Under the pieces are notes generated by a model, which was given only the letters and a program-made list of their open reading frames with translations, did not search any database and was not told the origin of the DNA. Made by a program: the position numbers and the translations under genes. From the NCBI GenBank assembly GCA_026874595.1, contig CM049313.1:57367159-57431158 (forward strand): a DNA stretch of 64,000 nucleotides, written 5' to 3'. Position 1 is the stretch's first letter. Each line of letters opens with the position of its first letter. The stretch comes from Sipunculus nudus (taxonomy: Eukaryota; Annelida; Sipuncula; Golfingiida; Sipunculidae). This document shows positions 41,249 through 52,754 of this stretch, one piece after another.

Positions 41249-43845
41249 CTAGATGTGTCGGAACGACACGAATGCCCCCGCCTTGGGCAAATTAGAAACA
41301 TTTGTAAAATTTTGAAAATTTTTTTAAGTTCAGGAGGTGTCGTATGGTCAAAAGTAGGTCAACAAGGGCAAATGCAAACTCGATCTGTAATGGGTCATTA
41401 TCAAGCAACACACCAAAAATCATGCCAGTATATGCAGGCATTGTGAAAAAAAGTCCATACATGTGCATTTTCCATAAAAATTTCTGTCTTTCATGAAATT
41501 TTCTATGTTTAGGAGCCGTAAAACAATCAAAAGTAGGTCAACCGGGATGAAACACGAACTCGATCTGTAACTGTCATTATCTGCCCACACATAAAAAATC
41601 AGGGTGGTATCTGCAGGCATTGAGGAAAAAAAGTAAGTACATATGCATTTGTTATGAAAATTTATATTTTTCATGAAACTTTCTATGTTCAGGAGCAGTC
41701 AAATGGTCAAAAGTAGGTCAACTGAGAGAAAACAAGAACTCGATCTGTAACTGGTCATTATCTGCCTACACACCAAAAATCAGGCCCGTATCTGCAGGCA
41801 CTGCGAAAAAAAGTCCATACATATGCACCTTTTTATGAAATTTTCTTTGTTAGAGCACCGTCAAACGGTCAAAAATAGGTCAACTGGGACAAAACGTGAA
41901 CTTGATCTGTAACTGGTCATTATCTGCCCACACACCAAAAATCAGGCCAATATCTGCAGGTATTGTGAAGAAAAGTCTGTACAAGTGTATTTGTCATGAA
42001 AATTTATGTTTTACATGAAATTTTCTATGTTCAGGAGCCGTAAAACAGTCAAAAGTAGGTCAACCAGGACGAAATGCGAACTCAATCTGTAACTGGTCAA
42101 TATCTGGCCACACACCAAAAATCAGGCCAATATCTGCAGGCATTGCGAAAAAAAGTCCGTACATGTGTATTTGTCATGAAATTTCATATTTTTTATGAAA
42201 TTTTCTATGTTCAGGAGCCGTAAAACGGTCAAAAGTAGGTCAACCACAACGAAACGCGAACTTGATCTGTAACAGGTCTATATCTGCCCACACACCAAAA
42301 ATCAGGCCAATATCTGCAGGCATTGCGAAAAAAAGTCTGTACATGTGTATCTTTCATGAATATTTCTATTTTTCATGAAATTTTCTATGTTTGTACAACG
42401 GTCAAAAGTAGGTCAACCGGGACGAAACGCGAACTTGATCTGTAACTGGTCTATATTTGCCCACACACCAAAAATCAGGCCAATATCTGCAGGCACTGCG
42501 AAAAAAAGTCCATACATATGCACCTTTTTATGAAATTTTCTTTGTTAGAGCACCGTCAAACGGTCAAAAATAGGTCAACTGGGACAAGCGTGAACTTGAT
42601 CTGTAACTGGTCATTATCTGCCCACACACCAAAAATCAGGCCAATATCTGCAGGTATTGTGAAGAAAAGTCTGTACAAGTGTATTTGTCATGAAAATTTA
42701 TGTTTTACATGAAATTTTCTATGTTCAGTAGCTGTAAAACAGTCAAAAGTAGGTCAACCAGGACGAAATGCGAACTCAATCTGTAACTGGTCAATATCTG
42801 GCCACACACCAAAAATCAGGCCAATATCTGCAGGCATTGCGAAAAAAAAGTCCGTACATGTGTATTTGTCATGAAATTTCATATTTTTTATGAAATTTTC
42901 TATGTTCAGGAGCCGTAAAACGGTCAAAAGTAGGTCAACCACAACGAAACGCGAACTTGATCTGTAACAGGTCTATATCTGCCCACACACCAAAAATCAG
43001 GCCAATATCTGCAGGCATTGCGAAAAAAAGTCTGTACATGTGTATCTTTCATGAATATTTCTATTTTTCATGAAATTTTCTATGTTTGTACAACGGTCAA
43101 AAGTAGGTCAACTGGGACGAAACGCGAACTTGATCTGTAACTGGTCTATATTTGCCCACACACCAAAAATCAGGCCAATATCTGCAGGCATTGCGAAAAA
43201 AAGTCCGTACATGTGTATCTGTCATGAATATTTATATTTTTCATTAAATTTTCTAAGTTTAGGAGCCGTAAAACAGTCAAAAGTAGGTCAACCGGGACGA
43301 AACCTAAACTCGATCTGTAACTGGTCTATATCTGTCCACACACCAAAAATCAGGCCAATATCTGCAGGCACTGCGAAAAAAAGTCCGTACATGTGTATTT
43401 GTCATGAAATTTCATATTTGTCATGAAATTTTCTATGTTCAGGAGCCGTAAAACGGTCAAAAGTAGGTCAACCAGGACGAAACGCGAACTTGATCTGTAA
43501 CTGGTCTATATCTGCTCACACACCAAAAATCAGGCCAATATCTGCAGGCATTGCGCAAAAAAGGCCGTACATGTGTATCTGTCATGAATATTTCTATTTT
43601 TCATGAAATTTTCTAAGTTTAGGAGCCGTAAAACGGTCAAAAGTAGGTCAACCGGGACGAAACGCGAACTCGATCTGTAACTGGTCTATATCTGCCAACA
43701 CACCAAAAATTAGGCCAATATCTGCAGGCATTGCAAAAAAAAGTCCGTACAACTGTTTGATTTCGGAATGACGGAAGGACGGAATGACGGAATGATGGAC
43801 ATGGGTAAAACTATATGCCCCGGCCACTTTGTGGAGGGGGCATAA
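41249..43845 (-). mobile_element. Helitron-like element E
   Basis: Plus-strand start CTAGATGTGTCGGAACGACA (hairpin GTGTCGGAACGACAC) and CGAATGCCCCCGCC; end CCACTTTGTGGAGGGGGCAT and AAAAAA. On the minus strand it starts TTTATGCCCCC, has the inverse GGGGGCAT just inside the other end, then the hairpin, ATCTAG and T. This layout is that of non-autonomous Helitron2/Helentron elements. The interior is a 180-bp array; a GGACGGAATGACGGAATGAT run precedes the 5' end. No coding frame. Confidence 0.8.
41330..43745. repeat. About 180-bp tandem array with a duplicated four-unit block
   Basis: AAAAGTAGGTCAACC is found in 14 units starting at about 41354, 41533, 41713, 41875, 42055, 42235, 42408, 42570, 42749, 42930, 43103, 43283, 43463 and 43643. 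Spacings of 162, 180, 180, 173 appear twice in succession, which marks a duplicated block of about 695 bases. Typical content: TGATCTGTAACTGGTC, CACACACCAAAAATCAGGCC, CAATATCTGCAGGCATTGCG. Confidence 0.9.
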
Positions 43846-44475
43846 AAAAAGATAAGGGACACCAAAAGTTCAGTTACGCTGATAAAACTAAACTATCTAA
43901 GAGAAATAAGCTGAACAAGGAAATTCAAGGTACCACCTTGACTATTGAGATAGTGATACAGTAGCTGTACATGTGAAAATGTTTTTATAAATCCCTTGAA
44001 GCAAAAAGCCAGAAAGAGAGCTGATCACTCCTGTGCATTTGTAATCATTCAGCAGATCACTACATATATTCTCTTCACACAACAGATATGAGCTGGTCAA
44101 TGGAACCCCTTATATACCATCACAGAGCTTATCACTGTAACCCCTGTACAAACACCATGGAGTTGATCCCTGGACAGATGATACACTGCCACAAACCTGG
44201 TCCCTGTATCTCCTGCAAGGATAATCATAGTATTTTTTATTAAAGGATTATTTACACACCAAGTGTGTTAAAAATACATTAGTATCCTGTTGTCTTATTT
44301 CTTAAAAATTATGGTTTCAGGCAGCATTTCACTATGAAACCATTTCTCCTGTACACAAGTGGAATTAAACTTGCATTGGCAGCAAAAAGTACTCAACAAA
44401 CACGAAAAAAATATTTCCCAAGCACCTAACCAGTGTTCCTTCTTTGTAAAAGGACTGAACTGCAAGTAGATCAGA
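43846..44475. other. No gene recognised
   Basis: About 630 bases between element E and the 30-bp minisatellite; no coding frame or RNA gene supported. Confidence 0.45.
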
Positions 44476-44627
44476 GATGATTGCTCACCTGTAAGTATGT
44501 TCAGAGGTAAGCACTCACCTGTAATGATAATCAGAGATGATAAGTCACCTGTAAACATTATCAGAGATGATCATTCACCTGTAAGCATAATCAGGGATAT
44601 CTACTCACCTGCACGCATAATCAAAGA
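44476..44627. repeat. 30-bp minisatellite, left fragment
   Basis: Five to six diverged copies of the unit ATCAGAGATGATCACTCACC-TGTAAGCATA. They are separated from the main array (45725 on) by an inserted Helentron-like element. Confidence 0.85.
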
Positions 44628-45724
44628 CAAGGGACCCATGGGTCATGGTGCTCAGCTGGTTTGAAAAAGTTTTGCAAATGCAAAATATGCTAATATCTAT
44701 TGTAATTGTTTTTCTTATGCATTAGAATATAGAAGCTATGAGAAAATTGCCTTCCTACTTGGTTAGTAAAGTTCTAAATATATGATTGAAAACTAATACT
44801 CTGACAAGACTGACATAAAAAACAGTGACAGTTCTGAGATAATGTGTTGCATATGAAATATTTATGGATGGACAGACAAGTGGACAGAAAGGACTGATAT
44901 CTTTATTTCATTTTCAGGAGAATAATGGTTTTAAGATAATATTAAACCCTATTTTTTAGAATATCCATTTTTGGCATTAATAGTTTTTATCAGATTCAAT
45001 TTTTAAATTTACAATTCATTCAGAATTGTAAGTTGCATCATTATGTATCCATAGTTAATCTCACATCATGTCAAATTATGCATACACATATATGTTATAA
45101 TTTTTTAAATCAAAAATGTTAAAACTGAATTTAAAAGAAAATTATTTTTATAATATAATATTGCATTAAAGAACATAATGCCACAACATTGCATCTTCAA
45201 GATTATTCCTTGAATAACTATTCAGTGTTCAGTACATGCTTAATTTTATTGACTAGAATAAAAGATTCAGTAAATTTGATAAAAAGAAAATCCCCTGTTC
45301 AAATCAGGTATAAACACTGTTGGTCGGATGAGGGAGAAACTATATAATTATGTTAATTACTATCTCAGCTATAATTTAAAACAAATTAATATTCAATTCC
45401 ACACCTTGTGAAAAGAATGCAAAGTTTTTACTCTTCTGAATTAAGGAATTCCTCATCTTATGAACATCCACACTTTAACAGCAATACACCACTTTGTGGA
45501 CAAAATTAATGTGGACTTTAATCATTGTAACCCAAAGTGATAGCAAAAAACTAATAAAAATAAAAATTTCAGATTTTAAAAGATGAAATCCATATGTAAA
45601 CATGCTGTGAAAATTAAATCAACAGTGCATTCAGAAAAAAAGTGTCATGGGCAAAGTAAGACAAAATTTAAGGTACTCATATCAATACTGATTTTATGTT
45701 TATGCTTATAACTTAAAAGTTGCA
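44628..45724 (-). mobile_element. Helentron-like element inserted in the 30-bp minisatellite
   Basis: Starts with CAAG (44628-44631), the hairpin GACCCATGGGTC and GTGCTCAGC, the family 3' terminus on the minus strand. The first 270 bases match 1320-1590 in reverse. The same minisatellite lies on both sides, so the insertion is clear, but the right (5') terminus is not sharply recognisable. The remainder is AT-rich without a gene. Confidence 0.6.
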
Positions 45725-48700
45725 AAATTCAGAGATGATCACTTATCTGTTAGCATTTATCAGAGATGACTTTCACCTGTACACATAATCAGGGATATTC
45801 ACTCACATGTACACATAATAAGAGATGATCATTCACCTGTAAGCATAATCAGAGAAGATCACTCACCTGTATGCATAATCAGAGATGATCTCTTACCCGT
45901 AAGCATTATCAGAGATAATCACTCACATGTTAACATGATCACTTTCCTATGAGCATACACAGTGATGATCACTCACCTGTTGGCATACTCAGTGATGATC
46001 ACTCACCTGTTAGCATTATCAGAGATGATCATTCACCTGTAAGCATAATCAGAGATGATCACTTACCTGTAAGCATAATCAGAGATTATTACTCACCTGT
46101 AAGCATAATCAGAGATGATCATTCACCTGTAAGCATAATCAGAGATGTTCATTCACCTGTAAGCATAATCAGAGATTTCATTCACCTGTAAGCATAATCA
46201 GAGATGTTCACTCACCTGTAAGCATAATCAGAGATGTTCACTCACCTATAAGCATAATCAGAGATGTTCATTCACCTGTAAGCATAATCAGAGATGTTCA
46301 TTCACCTGTAAGCATAATCAGAGATGTTCATTCACCTGTAAGCATAATCAGAGATGTTCATTCACCTGTAAGCATAATCAGAGATGTTCACTCACCTATA
46401 AGCATAATCAGAGATGTTCATTCACCTGTAAGCATAATCAGAGATGATCACTCACATGTTAACATATTCAGAGATGATCACTCACCTGTAAGCATAATCA
46501 GAGATGATCACTCACCTGTAAGCATAATCAGAGATGATCACTCACCTGTAAGCATAATCAGAGATGTTCATTCACCTGTAAGCATAATCAGAGATGTTCA
46601 TTCACCTGTAAGCATAATCAGAGATGTTCATTCACCTATAAGCATAATCAGAGATGTTCACTCACCTGTAAGCATAATCAGAGATGTTCATTCACCTGTA
46701 AGCATAATCAGAGATGATCACTCACATGTTAACATATTCAGAGATGTTAACTCACCTGTAAGCATAATCAGAGATGATCACTCACATGTTAACATATTCA
46801 GAGATGTTAACTCACCTGTAAGCATAATCAGAGATGTTCATTCACCTGTAAGCATAATCAGAGATGTTCATTCACCTGTAAGCATAATCAGAGATGTTCA
46901 TTCACCTGTAAGCATAATCAGAGATGTTCACTAACCTATAAGCATAATCTGAGATGTTCATTCACCTGTAAGCATAATCAGAGATGTGTTCACATGTTAA
47001 CATATTCAGAGATGATCACTCACCTTTAAGCATAATCAGAGATGATCACTTACCTGTAAGCATAATCAGAGATGATCACTCACCTGGAAGCATAATCAGG
47101 GATATTCACTCACCTGTAAACATAATCAGAGATCATCATTCACCTGTAAGCATAATCAGAGATGATCACTCACCTGTGAGCATAATCAGAGATGATCATT
47201 CACCTGTAAGCATAATCATAGATGATCACTTACCTGTAAGCATAATCAGAGATGATCACTTACCTGTAAGCATAATCAGAGATGATCACTTACCTGTAAG
47301 CATTATCAGAGATGATCACTCACATGTTAACATAATCAGAGATGATCACTTACCTGTTAGCACAATCAGAGATGATCACTCACCTGTAAACATAATCAGA
47401 GATGATCACTCACCTGGAAGCATAATCAGGGATATTCACTCACATATAAACATAATCAGAGATGATCACTCACCTGTAAACATAATCAGAGAGGATCACT
47501 TACCTGTAAGCATAATCAGAGATCATCATTCACCTGTAAGTATAATCAGAGATGATCACTCACCTGTAAATATAATCAGGGATATTCACTCACATGTACG
47601 CATAATCAGAGATGATCATTCACCTGTAAGCATAATCAGAGATGATCACTCACATGTAAACATATTCAGAGATGGTCAATTACCTGTAAACATAATCAGG
47701 GATATTCACTCACATGTACATATAATCAGGGATATTCACTAACATATACGCATAATCAAAGAGGATCACTCACCTGTAAGCATATTCAGAAATAATCTGT
47801 CACATGTAAACATAATCAGAGATGATTTCTTACCTGTGAGCATTATCAGAAATGATCACTCACCTATAAGCATAATCAGAGATGATCACTTACCTGTAAG
47901 CATAATCAGAAATTATCACTTACCTGTAAGCATAATCAGAAATGATCACTCACATGTAAACATAATCAGAGATGATCACTCACCTGGAAGCATAATCAGG
48001 GATATTCACTCACATATTAACATAATCAGAGATGATCACTCACCTGTAAACATAATCAGAGATGATCACTCACCTGTAAGAGTAATCAGAGATGATCATT
48101 CACCTGTAAGCATAATCAGAGATGATCACTTACCTGTAAGCATAATCAGAGATGATCACTCACCTGTAAGCATAATCAGAGATGATCACTCACCTGTAAG
48201 CATAATCAGAGATGATCACTTACCTGTAAGCATAATCAGAGATGTTCATTCACCTGTAAGCATAATCAGAGATGATCACTTACCTGTAAGCATAATCAGA
48301 GATGATCACTTACCTGTAAGCATAATCAGAGATGATCACTTACCTGTAAGCATAATCAGAGATGATCACTTACCTGTAAGCATAATCAGAGATGATCATT
48401 CACCTGTAAGCATAATAAGATATGATCACTTACCTGTAAACATAATCAGAGATGTTCATTCACCTGTAAGCATAATCAGAGATGATCACTCACATGTAAG
48501 CATAATCAGAGATGATCACTCACATGTAAACATATTCAGAGATGATCGATGACCTGTAAACATAATCAGGGATATTCACTAACATATACGCATAATCAGA
48601 GAGGATCACTCACCTGTAAGCATAATCAGAGATAATCTCTCACATGTAAACATAATCAGAGATGATTTCTTACCTGTGAGCATTATCAGAGATGATCACT

Positions 48701-49195
48701 CACCTGTAAGCATAATCAGAGATGATCACTCACCTGTAAGCATAATCAGAAATTTTCACTTACCTGTAAGCATAATCAGAAATGATCACCCACATGTAAA
48801 CATAATCAGAGATGATCACTCACCTGGAAACATAATCAGGGATATTCACTCACATATAAACATAATCAGAGATGATCACTCATCTGTAAACATAGAGAGA
48901 ATCACTTACCTGTAAGCATAATCAGAGATGATCACTCACATGTAAACATAATCAGAGATGATCACTCACCTGGAAGCATAATCAGGGATATTCACTCACA
49001 TATAAACAATCAAAGATGATCACTCACCTGTAAACATAATCAGGGATATTTACTCACATGTACGCATAATCAGAGATGATCATTCACCTGAAAGCATAAT
49101 CAGAGATGATCACTCACCTGTAAGCATAATCAGAGATAATTACTCACATGTAAACATAATCTTACCTGTAAGAGATGATCACTTACCTACAAGCA
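45725..49195. repeat. 30-bp minisatellite, main array of roughly 115 units
   Basis: Consensus ATAATCAGAGATGATCACTC-ACCTGTAAGC, in exact 30-base steps over long stretches, with variants (GATGTTCATTC, CACATGTTAAC, CAGGGATATTC). Because 30 is divisible by 3, long open frames of a repeated decapeptide (IIRDDHSPVS) appear, but flanking stops and lack of any start context argue against a gene. Blocks of variants recur about 840 bases apart (47761-48060 and 48601-48900). Confidence 0.95.
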
Positions 49196-49344
49196 TAAAA
49201 AGATTATTATGACAATATTTATGTAGTTACCTTTAAACAATAGTAATCCTTGAATAAATTTCAGATACTTCACCTTGTATCTGCTCAAGTTCCTGCAAAT
49301 TAGAACAGCATAAACATAATAAAACTCACTCAGCATAATCACAA
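49196..49344. other. Short junction between arrays
   Basis: About 150 bases without a gene, linking the 30-bp array to the 25-bp AACAC/CAGCATAA minisatellite, whose first recognisable unit (CTCAGCATAATCACAA) lies just before element D copy 2. Confidence 0.5.
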
Positions 49345-50804
49345 CTAGATGTGGTCGGACAATGGTCCTCAGAGGGCCCATTGTTTCTGGGAGTGCTGGA
49401 CTAGTTTACATGTGTGTGAAAAATTAAGTTAAATTTGAAAAAATATGACAAACAGAAACAGGTTTTTATCCATATGCATCGGGGAAAATTTTCTACTGGA
49501 TCAAATGATATTAAAGAAGATATGTCTGAAATAAGGTGTGCAATAGAAAATCAACAAATTAAATCTGTTAGCCATATTTGATTTTGAGCCAGTCTGTAAT
49601 TCGATAGGTCTGGAGCCCTCATAGGCACCAATGGTCCCTGTGAAATTGGGAAAGCTTCAGTAGGTTGTTGTTAAGTTATTGTGTGCGAAAGAAAATCAGC
49701 CATCGGGCTGTGGCGGCCATACTGAAATTTCAAAAGGTCTGTAATTCAACAGGTCTGGATCCCTTATTAGTACCAATCATCACTGTGAATTTGGGAAAGC
49801 TGCATTAGGTTGTTGTGGAGTTATCGCGTGCAAAAGAAAATCAGCGATTGGGTTGTGGTGGCCATATTGGAATTCTGACAGGTCTGTAATTCAATAGGTA
49901 TAGAGCCCTCATAGGTACCAATGGTCCCTGTGAAATTGGGAAAGCTTCAGTAGGTTGTTGTTAAGTTATTGTGTGTGAAAGAAAATCAGCCATCGGGCTG
50001 TGGCGGCCATACTGGAATTTCAACAGGTCTGTAATTCAACAGGTCTGGATCCCTTATTAGTACCAATCATCACTGTGAATTTGAGAAAGCTGCAGTATGT
50101 TGTTGTTTAGTTATAGCGCGCGAAAGAAAATCAGCGATTGGGCTGTGGCGGCCATATTGGAATTCTGATAGCTCTGAAATTCAATAGGTCTTGAGCCCTC
50201 ATAGGTACCAATCAACCCTGTGAATTTGAGAAAGCTGCAGTATGTTGTTGTTTAGTTATAGCGCGCGAAAGAAAATCAGCGATTGGGCTGTGGTGGCCAT
50301 ATTGGAATTCCAACAAGTCTGTAATTTGATAGGTCTGGAGCCCTCATAAGTAAGCCCAATCAACCCAGTGAATTTGGGCAAGCTGCAGTATGTTGTTGTT
50401 GAGTTATCGCGCACGAAAGATAATCAGCGATTGGGCTGTGGAGGCAATATTGGAATTCTGACAAGTTTGAAATTCGATAGGTCTGGAGCCCCATAGGTAC
50501 CAATCAACCTTGTGATTTTGGGTAAGCGGCAGTATGTTGTTTTTGAGTTATTGCGTGCAAAAAAAAATCAGTGATTGGCCTGTGGCGGCCATATTGGAAT
50601 TCTGACAAGTCTGTAATTTGATAGGTCTGGAGCCCTCATAGGTACCAATTTACTCTGTTAATTTGGGAAAGCTGCAATATGTTGTTGTTGAGTTATCGTG
50701 CGCGAATAAAGTGTCACTTACGGAAGGACAGAAGGACGGATGGACAGAAGGACGGACTGACACGGTGATCACTATAGGGCACCCGCTTGTCAAGGGGGGC
50801 TCTA
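49345..50804 (-). mobile_element. Helitron-like element D, copy 2, in the 25-bp minisatellite
   Basis: Begins CTAGATGTGGTCGGACAATG (CTAG 49345-49348) and ends GGGCACCCGCTTGTCAAGGG then GGGCTCTAA, as copy 1 at 37482-38777. The flanks, CAGCATAATCACAA on the left and CAAAATTTACTAGATCAGCA on the right, join to a normal minisatellite unit, so no target bases were duplicated. The interior has about nine 145-bp units, some in duplicated blocks. Confidence 0.8.
49560..50700. repeat. About 145-bp tandem array in element D copy 2
   Basis: The same units as 37720-38690 (TCTGTAATTCGATAGGTCTG, GGGCTGTGGCGGCCATATTG). The last four units (about 50090-50570) are nearly identical in order and variants to 38280-38690, so the two copies share a recent common source. 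Units with CATCGGGCTGTGGCGGCCAT at about 49692 and 49992 mark an internal duplication of about 300 bases. Confidence 0.85.
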
Positions 50805-50917
50805 ACAAAATTTACTAGATCAGCATAAACACACACAATTCAATTAGCATAATCTCAACAATTCATCAGCCCAAACACAACAAACTTGCATCAGCATAAA
50901 GATGACAAAATTCAAGC
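50805..50917. repeat. 25-bp minisatellite, left fragment
   Basis: ATCAGCATAAACACACACAA, CAGCCCAAACACAACAAAC and similar units of the 53278-58400 array. Bases 50863-50916 are also the inverted match of 53222-53277. Confidence 0.8.
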
Positions 50918-51222
50918 TATATACATTGGATCAGGTCTCTGGAGATTGCATAAAGGTTAGTAACATTCTAAACTGAGGGACTTACATTGTACATAGCTGC
51001 AGCTTTCGACCATATCACATGGTCATCCTCAGCAGACTGACATGCTTGACAATGATCAGGTGTTGTCACATGACCACAGAGACCATATAACAACAAGTGG
51101 TTGTAAATCTGTGGAAGCTACAGGCCCAGGTCCCGGTCTAGGGCAGGTCTGTGGTGTTGGATGTGGAGAGCCTCCTTTACCCTTCTCCCTACATCAACTG
51201 AACCTGAATCTAGGATCTCAAT

Positions 51223-51776
51223 AGTCAAGAACTGGACTGTTTGGGATCTAGTTATAATCTGATGTCTATCTAGCCCCATCACAGTCCAGCACCAAAATGC
51301 CACTTCCTGGGAGTTCAGTGGAGATTCCCACTGGAAGGCTGTAGCTACTGTGACAGGCCAACACATGACGAAATTCTGACTCAGTCTCATCAAATAAGTT
51401 GTTATTTTCCTCTCCGTATTGAATCCAGTACTGATAAATCCATATATTTTACCAGTTTCCTTATATATTTTCCTAACACATCTGACTACCAGTTAAGACA
51501 TGGGCTTACAGGATATATCAGCTCATGGGGATAATTATGAAAATATATGGATATATCAGTATTAGGAGATGTGGATTCGATGCTGAGAGGTAAATAACAA
51601 CTCAGATGATAAGATTGGGTCAGTATTTCATCATGTTTTGGCCTACAGGAGCTACAGGATTTCAGCGGGATTCTCCACTGGACTCCCAAGATTTTATGGC
51701 ATTTTGGTGCTGGAATGTGACGGGGCAACATAGACATCAGATAATAAATAGGCCCCAGACAGTCCAGTTCTGGACT
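51223..51776. mobile_element. Fold-back element with long TIRs and 9-10 bp target duplication
   Basis: The two halves (51223 to about 51450, and about 51535 to 51776) are inverted copies over more than 200 bases: AGTCAAGAACTGGACTGTTT on the left, AGTCCAGAACTGGACTGTCT as complement of the right end. It is flanked by AGGATCTCAA at 51212-51221 and 51777-51786. The plus-strand Penelope copy (about 52926) has the uninterrupted site. A long TIR with a 9-10 bp duplication fits a Mutator-like MITE. No transposase. Confidence 0.85.
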
Positions 51777-51782
51777 AGGATC

Positions 51783-52470
51783 TCAACTGCATCTGGTGTC
51801 TGGTATTCTTCTGGTGTTCATTAACAGCTGAAGTGATTTGTGTTTGATTCTCTGGGTTTTATTTTCTAAGCAAGACATGCGGTCTCCCCAACGCAGTGCT
51901 TTCCAGTCACCATGCTGGATATCATAGACGGCACCTGTATTCTGGTCGAGTTTCATCTTGTCCTTCGGTCTTACCAGGATTGATCTCAATGTGCTGGCCG
52001 GTTTGTGGAACACTTGAATGTCGTATTTCCGGAAGATTCCCTGGAGTTCCTCTGAGGTGTTCTTTACCAATGGTAAGCCTATCATCATGTCTGTTTTTCC
52101 TGGTGGTAGTTCTTTCTTTCGTAGCTTTTATCCTCTTTCCTGATGGTGCCTTCATTATCCAGTTGGCAATACCAGTGGCTCTTTATGCTTGACGAGCCTC
52201 CTTTCCCTAAGTGGTCTTCTTCTTTGGACACTGTTAAAAATCTGGGTATTGGGGTCCCGATTGTTCAGATGGTCAGTAAATACCGTTGGAGCACTGTGAA
52301 TATATCATCGACATACCGTAGCCATATCTTTGTGGATGATGTTGTGGAGATGATAGCTTCTTGTTCCAAGGCTTCCATGTAGATGTTGGCAAGGATGGGT
52401 GATACTGGTTACCTCATGGCTGCTTCCATTATCTTTTTTAAGAATGCCCCCTTTTTTCACAAAATATGTG
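51783..52470 (-). pseudogene. Penelope-like RT and GIY-YIG remnants
   Basis: Frame pieces on the minus strand: GGILKKIMEAAM, a TAA where the family has a G-S/T-P turn, SPILANIYMEALEQEAIIST, WLRYVDDIFTVLQ, and after frameshifts a 101-codon frame (51783-52088) with MMIGLPLVKNTSEELQGIFR, KPASTLRSILVRPKDK and GAVYDIQHGDWKALRWGDRM. In intact elements the last block contains the Y-I-G of the nuclease; here that motif is eroded. The order RT then GIY-YIG is correct for Penelope-like elements. Confidence 0.75.
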
Positions 52471-52754
52471 GTCGACAAACATAATTACTCTAACAGCTGT
52501 GTGACTGCATCCATGTCACATATTGTATGGGTCTTCTAGGCATCATCACTCTCCATGTGTTGCCAATGTAACTGTTACTGTGTGACTGGGACTCTTGTTA
52601 ACTGGGCACTAATGTCAAACAAAACCATCTCTTTGTGTTGGTGGGACTTCCAGTTCGCTGATTTTCTTCAGAAACTCTCAACTGTTCTTTGTGGTGCTTC
52701 GTCTTCTCCACTCGAGGTCCGTGCAATGATGTATTCCCGATGGGTCCACAGACA

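Noticed and set aside
46984-48915. Long open frames encoding decapeptide repeats (IIRDDHSPVS)
   Set aside because: They follow from a 30-base repeat with no stop in one frame. There is no start context, splice signal or non-repeat domain, and neighbouring units shift frame or contain stops.
45725-49195. CRISPR-like array of 30-base repeats
   Set aside because: Units abut without unique spacers, there are no cas genes, and the context is eukaryotic. It is a minisatellite.
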